NCBI GenBank assembly: GCA_964513285.1
Contig: CAZEML010000002.1
Span: 5,972-69,971, forward strand
Reading direction: 5' to 3'
DNA length: 64,000 nucleotides
DNA from: UBA11606 sp964513285
Lineage (GTDB): Bacteria; Actinomycetota; Acidimicrobiia; Acidimicrobiales; Aldehydirespiratoraceae
Positions 1 through 7,392 of this stretch are shown in pieces. The position numbers and the translations under genes were made by a program. Below the pieces are notes generated by a model. The model was not told the origin of the DNA. It was given only the letters and a program-made list of their open reading frames with translations, and made no database searches. Position 1 is the first letter of the stretch. Every line of letters begins with the position of its first letter.

Positions 1-566
1 CCGACGGCACCAACGCCACCGCGTCAACCGGTGCAGGCGGAAACAGCGGCGCGCTCGGCGCGGCAGCGGTCGGCGTCAGCAACACCGGCCTCGGCGGCAC
101 CGTGGGCGGCGAAGAGGTCGACGGCGACTACTGGAACACCCACTGGCCCGGCGACATGATCGGTGACTGGGAAGTCCTCGCCGGATCGGTCGACGTTCAC
201 GCCGAAGAGACGCATCGGTTCAACTTCGATGTCGAGGGTGAGTTCATCGACCTCAACGGCTACGGCGCCGGCCACATCCGCCGCACCGTCGACGTCCTCC
301 CCGACGCCCACTACAACCTGTCGATCGACATCGGCGAGAACCCGGGTGGTCCAGCGGTCAAGCAGATGGAGATCATCTGGAGCGGTCAGGTGATCTCCAC
401 CCTCGACATCGATGTGCCGCGCGGGGAGATCGAGACGTTCACTGTCCAGCTTCCGAAGACGGTGTCCGACGAGGCCGTGCTCGAGTTCAGGAGCCTGCTG
501 GGGAGCAACCACGGTCCGGTGATCGACAACCCGACGTTGACGTTCATCCCGAACCGCGACGACTGA
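1..566 (+). CDS. Secreted-type protein with choice-of-anchor C / DUF642-like domain (5' end cut by window)
   Basis: The reading frame is open from the first bases of the window and stops at 566, so the N-terminus and any signal peptide lie outside. The first 35 or so visible residues are a Gly/Ala/Ser/Thr/Asn-rich linker. After it comes a beta-sandwich-like segment with the features of the choice-of-anchor C / DUF642 family: a W-E-V-L-x-G-S-V-D-V stretch, then I-D-L-N-G-Y-G, then a tract similar to the family's 'Y-x-L-S-x-D-x-G-x-N' core, ending near I-D-N-P-T-L-T-F. Such domains are found in exported, surface or carbohydrate-associated proteins. No catalytic residues are visible and the ligand is unknown. 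The gene ends seven bases before the convergent acyl-CoA dehydrogenase stop. Confidence 0.7.
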   Translation, partial: DGTNATASTGAGGNSGALGAAAVGVSNTGLGGTVGGEEVDGDYWNTHWPGDMIGDWEVLAGSVDVHAEETHRFNFDVEGEFIDLNGYGAGHIRRTVDVLPDAHYNLSIDIGENPGGPAVKQMEIIWSGQVISTLDIDVPRGEIETFTVQLPKTVSDEAVLEFRSLLGSNHGPVIDNPTLTFIPNRDD

Positions 567-572
567 CCCTCG

Positions 573-1697
573 TCAGGCCGGGGCCGCTGCGATCGAACGG
601 CCGAGCGTCGCCAGATGCTCCTCGGCGTTGCCGAGCGTCAGCTCGAGCTGACGGGCGAGCAGGAAGTGTCGGTGCAGCGGATAGTCGCGATCGACGCCCA
701 CACCACCGTGCACGTGCACCGCGGCGTGGACGACCCGGTAGCCGCCCTCGGCCGCCCAGAACGCGGCGATCGAGATCTGATCGTCGGCCGGGAGCCGAGC
801 GTCGATCCGCCACGCCGCCTGCCAGGCGGTGAGTTCGATCGCCTCGGTGTCGATGTAGGAGTCGCCGGCTCGGTTCGACACGGTCTGGAAGGTCGCGATC
901 GGCCGGTCGAACTGCTGGCGCTCCTTGGTGTAGGCCGCCGCCAGCTCGATCGAGGATCGGGCCGCGCCGGCCATCATCATGCACATACCGACGATCGCAC
1001 GGCGGGCGATCCAGTGAACGATCTCGGCGCCGTCGGTCGCTCCCCCACCCAGCAACGCCTCGGCGCCGAGCGCGACCCCGTCGAAGGTGACGTGAGCCTG
1101 GGGTCGCCCGGTCGTGACCTGCACGCGCTCGCGCCCGACGCCGGCGGCATCGGCGGCCACGAGGAACACGCCGATCGAGCCGTCGTCGCGGCGGGCGGGG
1201 ACGAGGAGCAGGCCCGCCTCGAGGCCGTGCTCGACCATCGGCTTCGCGCCGTCGAGCACGAACCCGTCGCCCTCGGCGCGGGCGGTCGTGACCGGTTCGG
1301 CGGGCGTGGTGCCCGGCTCGTAGAACGCGGCGGCCGCCACGAGCGAGCCGTCGGCGATCCGGGGCAACCAGGCCGCCTGCTGTTCGTCGGTGCCGAACTC
1401 GACAATCGGCATCGCGGCAGACACGATCGTCGACAACAGCGGAATCGGGGACGCGTGCGCGCCGGCGGACTGGAGCGCCATCGCGGTGGCGAGGAAGCCG
1501 AGTCCGGCCCCACCGTGGGCTTCGGGGATCGAGGCACCGACCACCCCGGTCTCGGCCAAGGCGGCCCAGGCGTCGCAGTCGACGTGGTCATCGGCCTCGG
1601 CCAGCGCCTTGAGTCGATCATGGGTCGACAGGTCGCCGAGGATCTGGTTGGTCAGGTCGAAGATCGCCTGCTGTTCGTCGTCGAGGGTGAAGTCCAT
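573..1697 (-). CDS. Acyl-CoA dehydrogenase, small ChsE5/FadE27-like (non-catalytic-type) subunit
   Basis: 374 residues from the ATG at 1697; the longer open frame upstream is antisense overhang into the neighbour. It has the acyl-CoA dehydrogenase layout: N-terminal helical domain (M-D-F-T-L-D-D-E-Q-Q), middle beta domain, and C-terminal four-helix domain with K-E-R-Q-Q-F-D-R-P and H-x-H-G-G-x-G. The 'E-R' that supplies the base in many family members is replaced by A-R-R-A, so this chain probably has no catalytic glutamate of its own. It follows the 405-residue dehydrogenase by eight bases. Adjacent small and large dehydrogenases form alpha2beta2 enzymes in actinobacterial sterol side-chain oxidation (ChsE4-ChsE5, FadE26-FadE27), and this pair fits that pattern. 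The substrate is inferred, not shown. Confidence 0.85.
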   Translation of the reverse strand: MDFTLDDEQQAIFDLTNQILGDLSTHDRLKALAEADDHVDCDAWAALAETGVVGASIPEAHGGAGLGFLATAMALQSAGAHASPIPLLSTIVSAAMPIVEFGTDEQQAAWLPRIADGSLVAAAAFYEPGTTPAEPVTTARAEGDGFVLDGAKPMVEHGLEAGLLLVPARRDDGSIGVFLVAADAAGVGRERVQVTTGRPQAHVTFDGVALGAEALLGGGATDGAEIVHWIARRAIVGMCMMMAGAARSSIELAAAYTKERQQFDRPIATFQTVSNRAGDSYIDTEAIELTAWQAAWRIDARLPADDQISIAAFWAAEGGYRVVHAAVHVHGGVGVDRDYPLHRHFLLARQLELTLGNAEEHLATLGRSIAAAPA

Positions 1698-1705
1698 GGC
1701 GCCTC

Positions 1706-2923
1706 CTACCGATCGGCCTTGGGATAGCCGAGCCCGAATTGGGAGATCAGATCTCGCTGCATCTCGTTCGTGCCGCCGCCGAACGTCAAGATGATCGTCG
1801 AGCGGTACTGCATCTCGAGCCGGGTCAGGTGTCCGATCGAACCCTTCGCGATCGTCGCCTGCGGCCCGTAGACCTCCATCAGCTTCCGGTATGCCCGGTG
1901 GAAGAACTCGGTGCCGTAGACCTTCACGCTCGACGAGTCGGCGATGAAGGTCTTCATGTCGTCGAAGTCGAGCTCGTCGAGTCCCTTGCCGTCGATCTTG
2001 GTGGCGACCTCCCACGCGACCTTCCAGTTCATGAGCCGCAGGAACTCCACGCCGGCCGTGACCTCGGCGAGGTTGCGCTGGACCCACGGCTTGTCGATCA
2101 GCATCGACCCGTCGGCCATCTCGGTCGTCTTGGCGTACTCGACGGTCTCGTCGAGGGCCTTGGTGACCATGCCCGACGAGCAGATCGTGACCCGCTCGCG
2201 GTTGAGCTGGGAGGTGATGAGGCCCCAGCCCCCGTTCTCCTCGCCAACCATCGTCGAGGCCGGCACGCGGACATCGTCGAAGAAGGTGTGGTTGATGTTG
2301 TGGGAGCTGAGCAGGTGCAACGGCTCGATCGACAGGCCGGGGGTGTCCATCGGGATGCAGAACAGCGAGATGCCTTTGTGCTTCTTCACCTCGGGGTTGG
2401 TTCGGGCCGCCAGCCAGATGTAGTCGGCGTCCTTCGCGAGCGAGGTCCAGGTCTTCTGGCCGTTGATGACGTACTCGTCCCCGTCACGGACGGCCCGGGT
2501 CTGCAGCGACGCGAGGTCGGTACCGGCATCGGGCTCGGAGTAGCCGACACAGAACGTGATCTCCCCGTTGGAGATCTTCGGGAGGAAGAAGTCCTTCTGC
2601 TCCTGGGTGCCGTACTGCATGATCGTGGGGCCGACGGTGTTGACGGTGAGCATCGGGATCGGGGCGCCGATCGAGACCGATTCGTCGAACATCACGAACT
2701 GCTCGACCGCGGAGTAGCCCCGCCCGCCGTACTCCTCGGGCCAGCCGATGGTGAGCCAGCCGTCGCGGCCCATCTGGCCGACGATCTCGCGGTGCACGGG
2801 ACCGGTGCCTTCTTCAGCGGCCAGGGCGTCTCGGATCTCGGGTGTCAGCAGGTTCGCGTAGTAGTCGCGCAGCTCCTTGCGGAGCGCCTCCTGCTTGTCG
2901 TCGTAACCGATGTACATGACCAC
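1706..2923 (-). CDS. Acyl-CoA dehydrogenase, catalytic ChsE4/FadE26-like subunit
   Basis: 405 residues, starting at the ATG at 2923 (a second in-frame ATG at 2917 is equally possible). It begins with the M-Y-I-G-Y-D-D-K-Q-E-A-L-R segment typical of FadE26-like proteins. It retains the flavin/substrate loop G-Y-S-E-P-D-A-G-T-D (about residues 127-136), W-T-S-L-A near 159, and N-R-E-R-V with a glutamate at residue 243, where ChsE4-type enzymes place the catalytic base. The C-terminal helical domain ends with G-G-G-T-N-E-M-Q-R-D. It desaturates an acyl-CoA with FAD as cofactor, most likely as a heteromer with the downstream gene. It is first in a two-gene operon and divergent from the HAD-PlsC gene, with about 60 bases between starts. 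Steroid or branched acyl-CoA substrates are inferred from subfamily likeness. Confidence 0.88.
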   Translation of the reverse strand: MVMYIGYDDKQEALRKELRDYYANLLTPEIRDALAAEEGTGPVHREIVGQMGRDGWLTIGWPEEYGGRGYSAVEQFVMFDESVSIGAPIPMLTVNTVGPTIMQYGTQEQKDFFLPKISNGEITFCVGYSEPDAGTDLASLQTRAVRDGDEYVINGQKTWTSLAKDADYIWLAARTNPEVKKHKGISLFCIPMDTPGLSIEPLHLLSSHNINHTFFDDVRVPASTMVGEENGGWGLITSQLNRERVTICSSGMVTKALDETVEYAKTTEMADGSMLIDKPWVQRNLAEVTAGVEFLRLMNWKVAWEVATKIDGKGLDELDFDDMKTFIADSSSVKVYGTEFFHRAYRKLMEVYGPQATIAKGSIGHLTRLEMQYRSTIILTFGGGTNEMQRDLISQFGLGYPKADR

Positions 2924-2982
2924 CGTTGTACCGCACGGGCCCGACCTGCCCCGAATCCGTTCGGGCCTGTCAGACTGGCGCG

Positions 2983-4386
2983 ATGACCGCTCCGGGCGCC
3001 GCGTTCTTCGACCTCGACCGCACCCTCGTCCCGGTCGCTTCGCCGAAGATCTTCCAGCGTCATCTCGCGGCGGCGGGACTCGCCGAGTCCGGCGGCAACG
3101 CCGTCACCGATGTCTTCTTCACCCTGTTCGAGCTCGCCGGCGAGTCGGCGATCGTCGGGCGGTCGGCGAAGCTCGCGCCGCGCGCCGCGATCGGCTGGTC
3201 CGTCGCCGACACGATCGCTGCCGCCGGCCCCGCGGCAGACGAGATCGTCGAGCACGTGTCGGACTTCGCCCGCGCCGAACTCGACATGCATCGGGACGCC
3301 GGCCGGACACTGGTGCTCACGACGACCACCCCCGAGCATCTGGTGCGACCCCTCGCGGACCGTCTCGGCATCGACGACGTCGTCGCGACGAAGTGGAGCC
3401 AGGAGGACGGCCGGTTCACCGGCACGGTCGACGGCGACGTCGTGTGGGGACCCGGCAAACGCGATGCGGTCGTCGCCTGGTGCCGCGACCACGGGGTCGA
3501 TCCCGCCGACTGCTGGGCCTACTCCGACAGCTACTACGACTCGCCGCTCCTCGACACGGTCGGGCATCCGGTCGCGGTCAACCCCGACGCTCGCCTGGCC
3601 GCGACGGCGGCGCTCAACGGCTGGCCGATCCGGTCGCTCGACAAGCCGCCCGGCATCGCGAGCATGGCCGGCCTCGAACTCCAGGACCTGTTCCGCCCCT
3701 TCCTGCGCCCCGAGCTGATCCCGAACGCCAACGTCACCGTGTCGGGCGTCGAGCACATCCCGTCTGAGGGTGGGGCGATCATCGTCGCCAACCATCGCAG
3801 CGAGTTCGACCCGCTCGTGATGATCACCACCGTCGCCCGATCCGGTCGGAACGCTCGCTACATGGGCAAGCGCGAGGTCTTCGACCTTCCGGTGATCGGC
3901 CCGTTGCTGCAGGCGGGCGGCGGGATCCCGGTCGACCGCGGCAGCGGGAACGACGAACCGCTCCAGGCGGCGGCTGCGGCCGTCGCCGGCGGTGACCTGG
4001 TCGTGATGTTCCCGCAGGGGACGATCCCGCGCGGCCGGGCCTTCTTCGACCCCGTCCTGAAGGCTCGCTGGGGCGCGGCTCGCCTCGCGGCGATGACCGA
4101 AGCGCCCGTCATCCCCGTGGGGTTGTGGGGCACCGATCGGGTCTGGCCCCGCAACGCCTCGCTGCCGTCGTTCAACCTGAGCGAGCCACCGGAGGTCACC
4201 TCCACGGTCGGCGCGCCCGTCGCGCTCAAGCACCGCAGCCCCGCTCGCGACACCGAGCGCATCATGGCGGCGGTGTCCGAGCTCCTGCCGGAGCAGGCTC
4301 GCCAGCCCTACGAGCCGACCGACGAAGAACTCGCCCGCACCTACCCGCCCGGCAAGGGCGACGACCTGGGGTTCACCGACCGATGA
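2983..4386 (+). CDS. HAD-IB hydrolase / 1-acylglycerol-3-phosphate acyltransferase fusion (PlsC type)
   Basis: 467 residues from the ATG at 2983. The open frame extends 57 bases further up, but the HAD domain begins right after this Met (F-F-D-L-D-R-T-L-V, motif I). The N-terminal half is a subfamily IB haloacid-dehalogenase phosphatase-like domain, with Y-S-D-S-Y-Y-D as motif IV. From about residue 245 comes a PlsC acyltransferase domain with N-H-R-S-E-F-D (HX4D) and F-P-Q-G-T-I-P-R-G (glycerol-phosphate binding). The acyltransferase makes phosphatidic acid from lysophosphatidic acid; the HAD half may act as a linked phosphatase. It overlaps the downstream wax synthase/DGAT start by ATGA. 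Mycobacteria have the same fusion beside a DGAT (Rv2483c/Rv2484c), which suggests triacylglycerol synthesis. Confidence 0.9.
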   Translation: MTAPGAAFFDLDRTLVPVASPKIFQRHLAAAGLAESGGNAVTDVFFTLFELAGESAIVGRSAKLAPRAAIGWSVADTIAAAGPAADEIVEHVSDFARAELDMHRDAGRTLVLTTTTPEHLVRPLADRLGIDDVVATKWSQEDGRFTGTVDGDVVWGPGKRDAVVAWCRDHGVDPADCWAYSDSYYDSPLLDTVGHPVAVNPDARLAATAALNGWPIRSLDKPPGIASMAGLELQDLFRPFLRPELIPNANVTVSGVEHIPSEGGAIIVANHRSEFDPLVMITTVARSGRNARYMGKREVFDLPVIGPLLQAGGGIPVDRGSGNDEPLQAAAAAVAGGDLVVMFPQGTIPRGRAFFDPVLKARWGAARLAAMTEAPVIPVGLWGTDRVWPRNASLPSFNLSEPPEVTSTVGAPVALKHRSPARDTERIMAAVSELLPEQARQPYEPTDEELARTYPPGKGDDLGFTDR

Positions 4387-5804
4387 CCGACGGGTTCTCT
4401 GCACGCACCAGTGACTTCGCCGCCGAGATGTCGGCGGAGGAGGCCCTCATGTGGCGGGTGGCGGCCGACCCGTGGCTCGATCCGAGCGGCGCCCTCCTCG
4501 TGCTGACCGACCAGCCGGTCGACCGAGGCTTGCTCCGAGCGAAGCTGGCTGCCGGCCTCGTCGAGATCCCGCGGCTCGCGGAACGGGTGGCGGAGTCCTC
4601 CAACCCGCTCGAGGCGCCGCGGTGGGAACTCGATCCGCACTTCGACCTCGACGGTCACATCATCGAGCGCACCGTCCCCGCTCCCGGCGACCACCGAGCG
4701 GTGCTCGATCTCGTGGCTCGACTCCAGGCCGAGCCGTTCCCGGAGGGTCGGCCACCATGGCTGATCGTGCTGATCACGGGTCTGGCCGACGGCCGCGGCG
4801 CGATGCTCTCTCGCCTCCATCACGCGGTCGCCGACGGTATCGGCAGCCTGCGCATGGCGGAGGTCTATCTCGACCTCGAGCGGACGACCGAGGCCCCCGC
4901 GCCGGTCGACCTCGATGCGATCCTCGCCGAACGGCGCGCCAACGCCGAGCCGCCACCCCCGACCGACACGGCCGACGTGCTGATCAACGCGCTCGCCGGG
5001 CCCTTCGGTTTGATGAAGTCGGCGGCAGCTGAGCTGGCGTTGATCGGCGCCGACCCCGCCCGCGCCCAACGCACCGGGAGCGAGGCGCTCGACACGCTCC
5101 GAACCGTCGCCGACCAACTCGCCGGCGACCCGTACCTCGACAGCACGTCCGAACTCTGGACGGGCCGATCCGGCCAGCGCTACTACCTCACCGCCCAGAT
5201 GCCCCTCGATGCGGCCAAGGCTGCGGCGAAGCGACGCGGCGGCACCGTCAACGATCTGTATGTCACCGCGCTCGCTGACGCCGCGATGGCCTACCACGCC
5301 GACCACGACGCGGTTCCGCGCTCGGTGGCGATGTCGTTCGTCCGCAGCACTCGCGAAGGAACCGGGGTCGGCGGCAACGCCTTCGTCCCCGTGAAGGTGC
5401 GGGCACCCGGCGGCGACACCACACCCGACGATCGTTTCGCCGCGCTGCACGATGCGATGGCGCCCAGCGACGCCGCGGAGGAGCCGGGACTCGACGCGGT
5501 GAGTTCGCTCGCCGGCCTGATGCCCACCGCGATGTTGACCAAACTCGGCCGAGATCAGGGCAAGCGCATCGACATCGTCACCAGCAACATCCGAGGGGCA
5601 CCCTTCCCGATCTACATCGGCGGGGCGCGGGTCGACGCGGGCTACCCGATCGGCCCCATCGCGGGGGCGGCGTGCAACGCGACGGTCATGTCCTACGACG
5701 GCAGTCTCGACATCGGCGTGATGATCGACCCGGCCGCGATCGAAGATCCCGATCGTTTCGGCGAACTCCTCCAGCAGGTCCTCGACGGCTACGCCGCCGA
5801 GTGA
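4383..5804 (+). CDS. Wax ester synthase / diacylglycerol acyltransferase (WS/DGAT family)
   Basis: 473 residues, starting at the ATG that overlaps the stop of the HAD-PlsC gene. The condensation-type active-site motif H-H-A-V-A-D-G lies near residue 146, and the C-terminal WES_acyltransf region holds S-N-I-R-G and G-P-I-A-G-A-A-C-N. The length fits the family (about 450-480). It transfers an acyl group from acyl-CoA to diacylglycerol or a fatty alcohol, forming storage lipid at the membrane. Translational coupling to the phosphatidate-forming fusion enzyme supports a triacylglycerol route. Whether it prefers alcohol or diacylglycerol cannot be read from the sequence. Confidence 0.9.
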   Translation: MTDGFSARTSDFAAEMSAEEALMWRVAADPWLDPSGALLVLTDQPVDRGLLRAKLAAGLVEIPRLAERVAESSNPLEAPRWELDPHFDLDGHIIERTVPAPGDHRAVLDLVARLQAEPFPEGRPPWLIVLITGLADGRGAMLSRLHHAVADGIGSLRMAEVYLDLERTTEAPAPVDLDAILAERRANAEPPPPTDTADVLINALAGPFGLMKSAAAELALIGADPARAQRTGSEALDTLRTVADQLAGDPYLDSTSELWTGRSGQRYYLTAQMPLDAAKAAAKRRGGTVNDLYVTALADAAMAYHADHDAVPRSVAMSFVRSTREGTGVGGNAFVPVKVRAPGGDTTPDDRFAALHDAMAPSDAAEEPGLDAVSSLAGLMPTAMLTKLGRDQGKRIDIVTSNIRGAPFPIYIGGARVDAGYPIGPIAGAACNATVMSYDGSLDIGVMIDPAAIEDPDRFGELLQQVLDGYAAE

Positions 5805-5807
5805 CGC

Positions 5808-6818
5808 TCACATTCCCGGGATCGCGCAGGCCTGTCCGATCTCGACCGGCACGGTGACCGCCCGGTTCCGGTGGCCGCCGGCGCACCATGTCGGGAACAC
5901 GTACGAGTAGAGGCCGGCGCCACCGGCGGCGACGACGAGCACGTCGTCCGCCGACTCGAACGCTGGCCGTCCGTCTCGCGTCTGGGCCCGGTCGGCGATC
6001 GCCGCCGCGACCGAGGCACGGTCGTGTCCGGCGGCCGCCAGTTCGCCGATGTGGTCGGGGGTGATGACGACGACCGCCTGGCCGCCGCCGAGCCAGCCGT
6101 TGTTGGTACCCGGACCGGCGAGCGAACCGGCGAGCGAGTCGAGGAGCCGCTCGGTCGAGCGCACGACATCGGGGTTCGCGGTGTGCGCGACCGACTGCGG
6201 CGGCTCGGTACCGATCACCGTGACCGCGGACATCGAGGCATCGAATCCACGGGACATGTGGAGCGGCGTGAACGGGCTGTGCTGTTCGTCTTCGGCGAGG
6301 CACTGGCCGAACTTGCCGCCGTGGCCGAGGAGGGCCATGTCAGAACTCCCGGGCCGAGCGCCGCCGATGTTGATCATCGCCAGCCGGAGCGCCCGTCCGA
6401 TCGAGGCGTTGGCACGATGTCCGGGACCGAGGGCGCCGTAGCCCGACGCGACGCCGCACATCTCCGCCGCTGGGCCGTTCACGATGATGAGCGGCGCCGT
6501 CGAGTGCGTCGTGCCCTGCATCTCGGCCAGATCGAAGGTGGGATCCATGACGCCGAGCGCCGCCGCGACGAGGACGGGCACATGGTCGGGAAGACACCCG
6601 GCCATCACCGCGGCGGTGGCGAGCTTCTCGACCGTGCACACGCCTTGGAGCGGACCCATCTCGCCGAGCGCCGTCTCCGCCGGATGCCCGATGGCGAGCA
6701 CCATGCGTTCGACCCGCTCGGGGGTCGGGATCACGACGGGGAGTCCATCGGTGCACCCGAGTTCGTGGAGCTGTTCGAGCGCGGCCGCCTCGTCGTCGGC
6801 GGTGAGGAGCCCGCTCAT
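5808..6818 (-). CDS. UGSC-associated partner protein, function unknown
   Basis: 336 residues. It begins L-L-T-A-D-D-E-A-A-A-L-E-Q-L and then shows G-C-T-D-G-L-P-V-V-I-P-T-P-E-R-V, a strongly conserved-looking N-terminal motif. The middle carries G-T-T-H-S-T-A-P-L-I-I-V-N-G-P and G-P-G-H-R-A-N-A-S-I-G-R-A-L-R-L, followed by a Rossmann-like C-terminal part with a terminal P-T-W-C-A-G-G-H-R-N-R-A-V-T-V-P. There is no signal peptide or membrane segment. Its ATG overlaps the stop of the upstream UGSC selenoprotein gene (ATGA), so the two are translationally coupled and probably form a complex. A paralogue lies at 55840-56904 with the same N-terminal and central motifs. I do not recognise a characterised function. 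A redox or reductase role with the selenoprotein is an inference from the coupling only. Confidence 0.75.
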   Translation of the reverse strand: MSGLLTADDEAAALEQLHELGCTDGLPVVIPTPERVERMVLAIGHPAETALGEMGPLQGVCTVEKLATAAVMAGCLPDHVPVLVAAALGVMDPTFDLAEMQGTTHSTAPLIIVNGPAAEMCGVASGYGALGPGHRANASIGRALRLAMINIGGARPGSSDMALLGHGGKFGQCLAEDEQHSPFTPLHMSRGFDASMSAVTVIGTEPPQSVAHTANPDVVRSTERLLDSLAGSLAGPGTNNGWLGGGQAVVVITPDHIGELAAAGHDRASVAAAIADRAQTRDGRPAFESADDVLVVAAGGAGLYSYVFPTWCAGGHRNRAVTVPVEIGQACAIPGM

Positions 6819-7345
6819 CGGTCGTGCTCGAGCGCGGCGACGATCTCCGACGCGACCTTCTCGGCGACGATGCGGTGGTTGTCGGCCCCGGTGCCTGCGA
6901 CCGGATGCGGCAGCTGTACCCGAGGGATGTCGGGCATGCCGAACGACGAGGCGATGAAGTCGCCCTGCGCCCAGAACTCATCGGTCACGAGCGCTACCGC
7001 CGGAATGTCTCGCAGAGCTGCATTGATGCCGTCACGCACGGTGCCGGTCGTGCAACTGCCTCAATGGCCGTAGGCGGCGACGACCGCCGTGCACTCCTGC
7101 TGGATCTCGTCGAGCATCGCGTCGCCGGCGATCGCGGAGGCATCGCCCTTGTTCCAGCGGGCGAGTTGGATGTCGGGCCGCAGCGCGGCGATCGCGTCGC
7201 CGACCGCGTCGAGGAACTCGACCGAGTCGGGGAAGCCGTTCGCCAACAACCCGACCGTCGTTCCGGGTTCCAAGTTGGTGGCGAGCTCGTACGGCACTGG
7301 TTCGACCGCCGACTCGCCGCGTGGATCCACAAAGCTGATGCCCAT
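6815..7345 (-). CDS. UGSC-family selenoprotein (in-frame TGA read as selenocysteine)
   Basis: The frame runs from the ATG at 7345 to 6815 with one internal TGA at 7061-7063. Reading it as selenocysteine gives 176 residues with Sec at 95, in the context Y-G-H-U-G-S-C-T-T-G-T-V, the hallmark of the UGSC (seleno)protein family. The part before the TGA (I-S-F-V-D-P-R-G, then G-L-L-A-N-G-F-P-D-S) and the part after it (V-T-D-E-F, R-V-Q-L-P-H-P-V-A-G-T-G) are both family-like, so the TGA is not a true end. U-G-S-C is a U-x-x-C redox pair. The gene overlaps the start of the partner gene by ATGA. Other genes here use TGA as stop, which rules out a genetic-code change. The biochemical reaction is unknown. 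Confidence 0.85.
7036..7063 (-). promoter_or_regulatory. Possible SECIS hairpin after the UGA of the first UGSC gene
   Basis: On the minus strand the TGA is at 7063-7061. Nine bases later a five-pair stem forms (GCACG 7053-7049 with CGTGC 7040-7036) around an eight-base loop ACCGGCAC; a T-G pair can extend it. Position suits a bacterial SECIS, but the loop lacks the GU seen in the other two candidates, so this is the weakest of the three. Confidence 0.4.
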
Positions 7346-7392
7346 GCCGCGATGCTACGGCGGCCTCTCGGGTCGCCGCCATGTCACCGCGC

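Noticed and set aside
573..2087. Start of the small acyl-CoA dehydrogenase at 2087
   Set aside because: The extra 130 residues are antisense-like sequence inside the upstream dehydrogenase. The ATG at 1697 begins the typical M-D-F-T-L-D-D-E-Q-Q.
6815..7345. Reading the first UGSC gene as a pseudogene or two small genes
   Set aside because: The TGA falls exactly at the U-G-S-C motif and both parts are coherent. Two independent genes show the same type of in-frame TGA.
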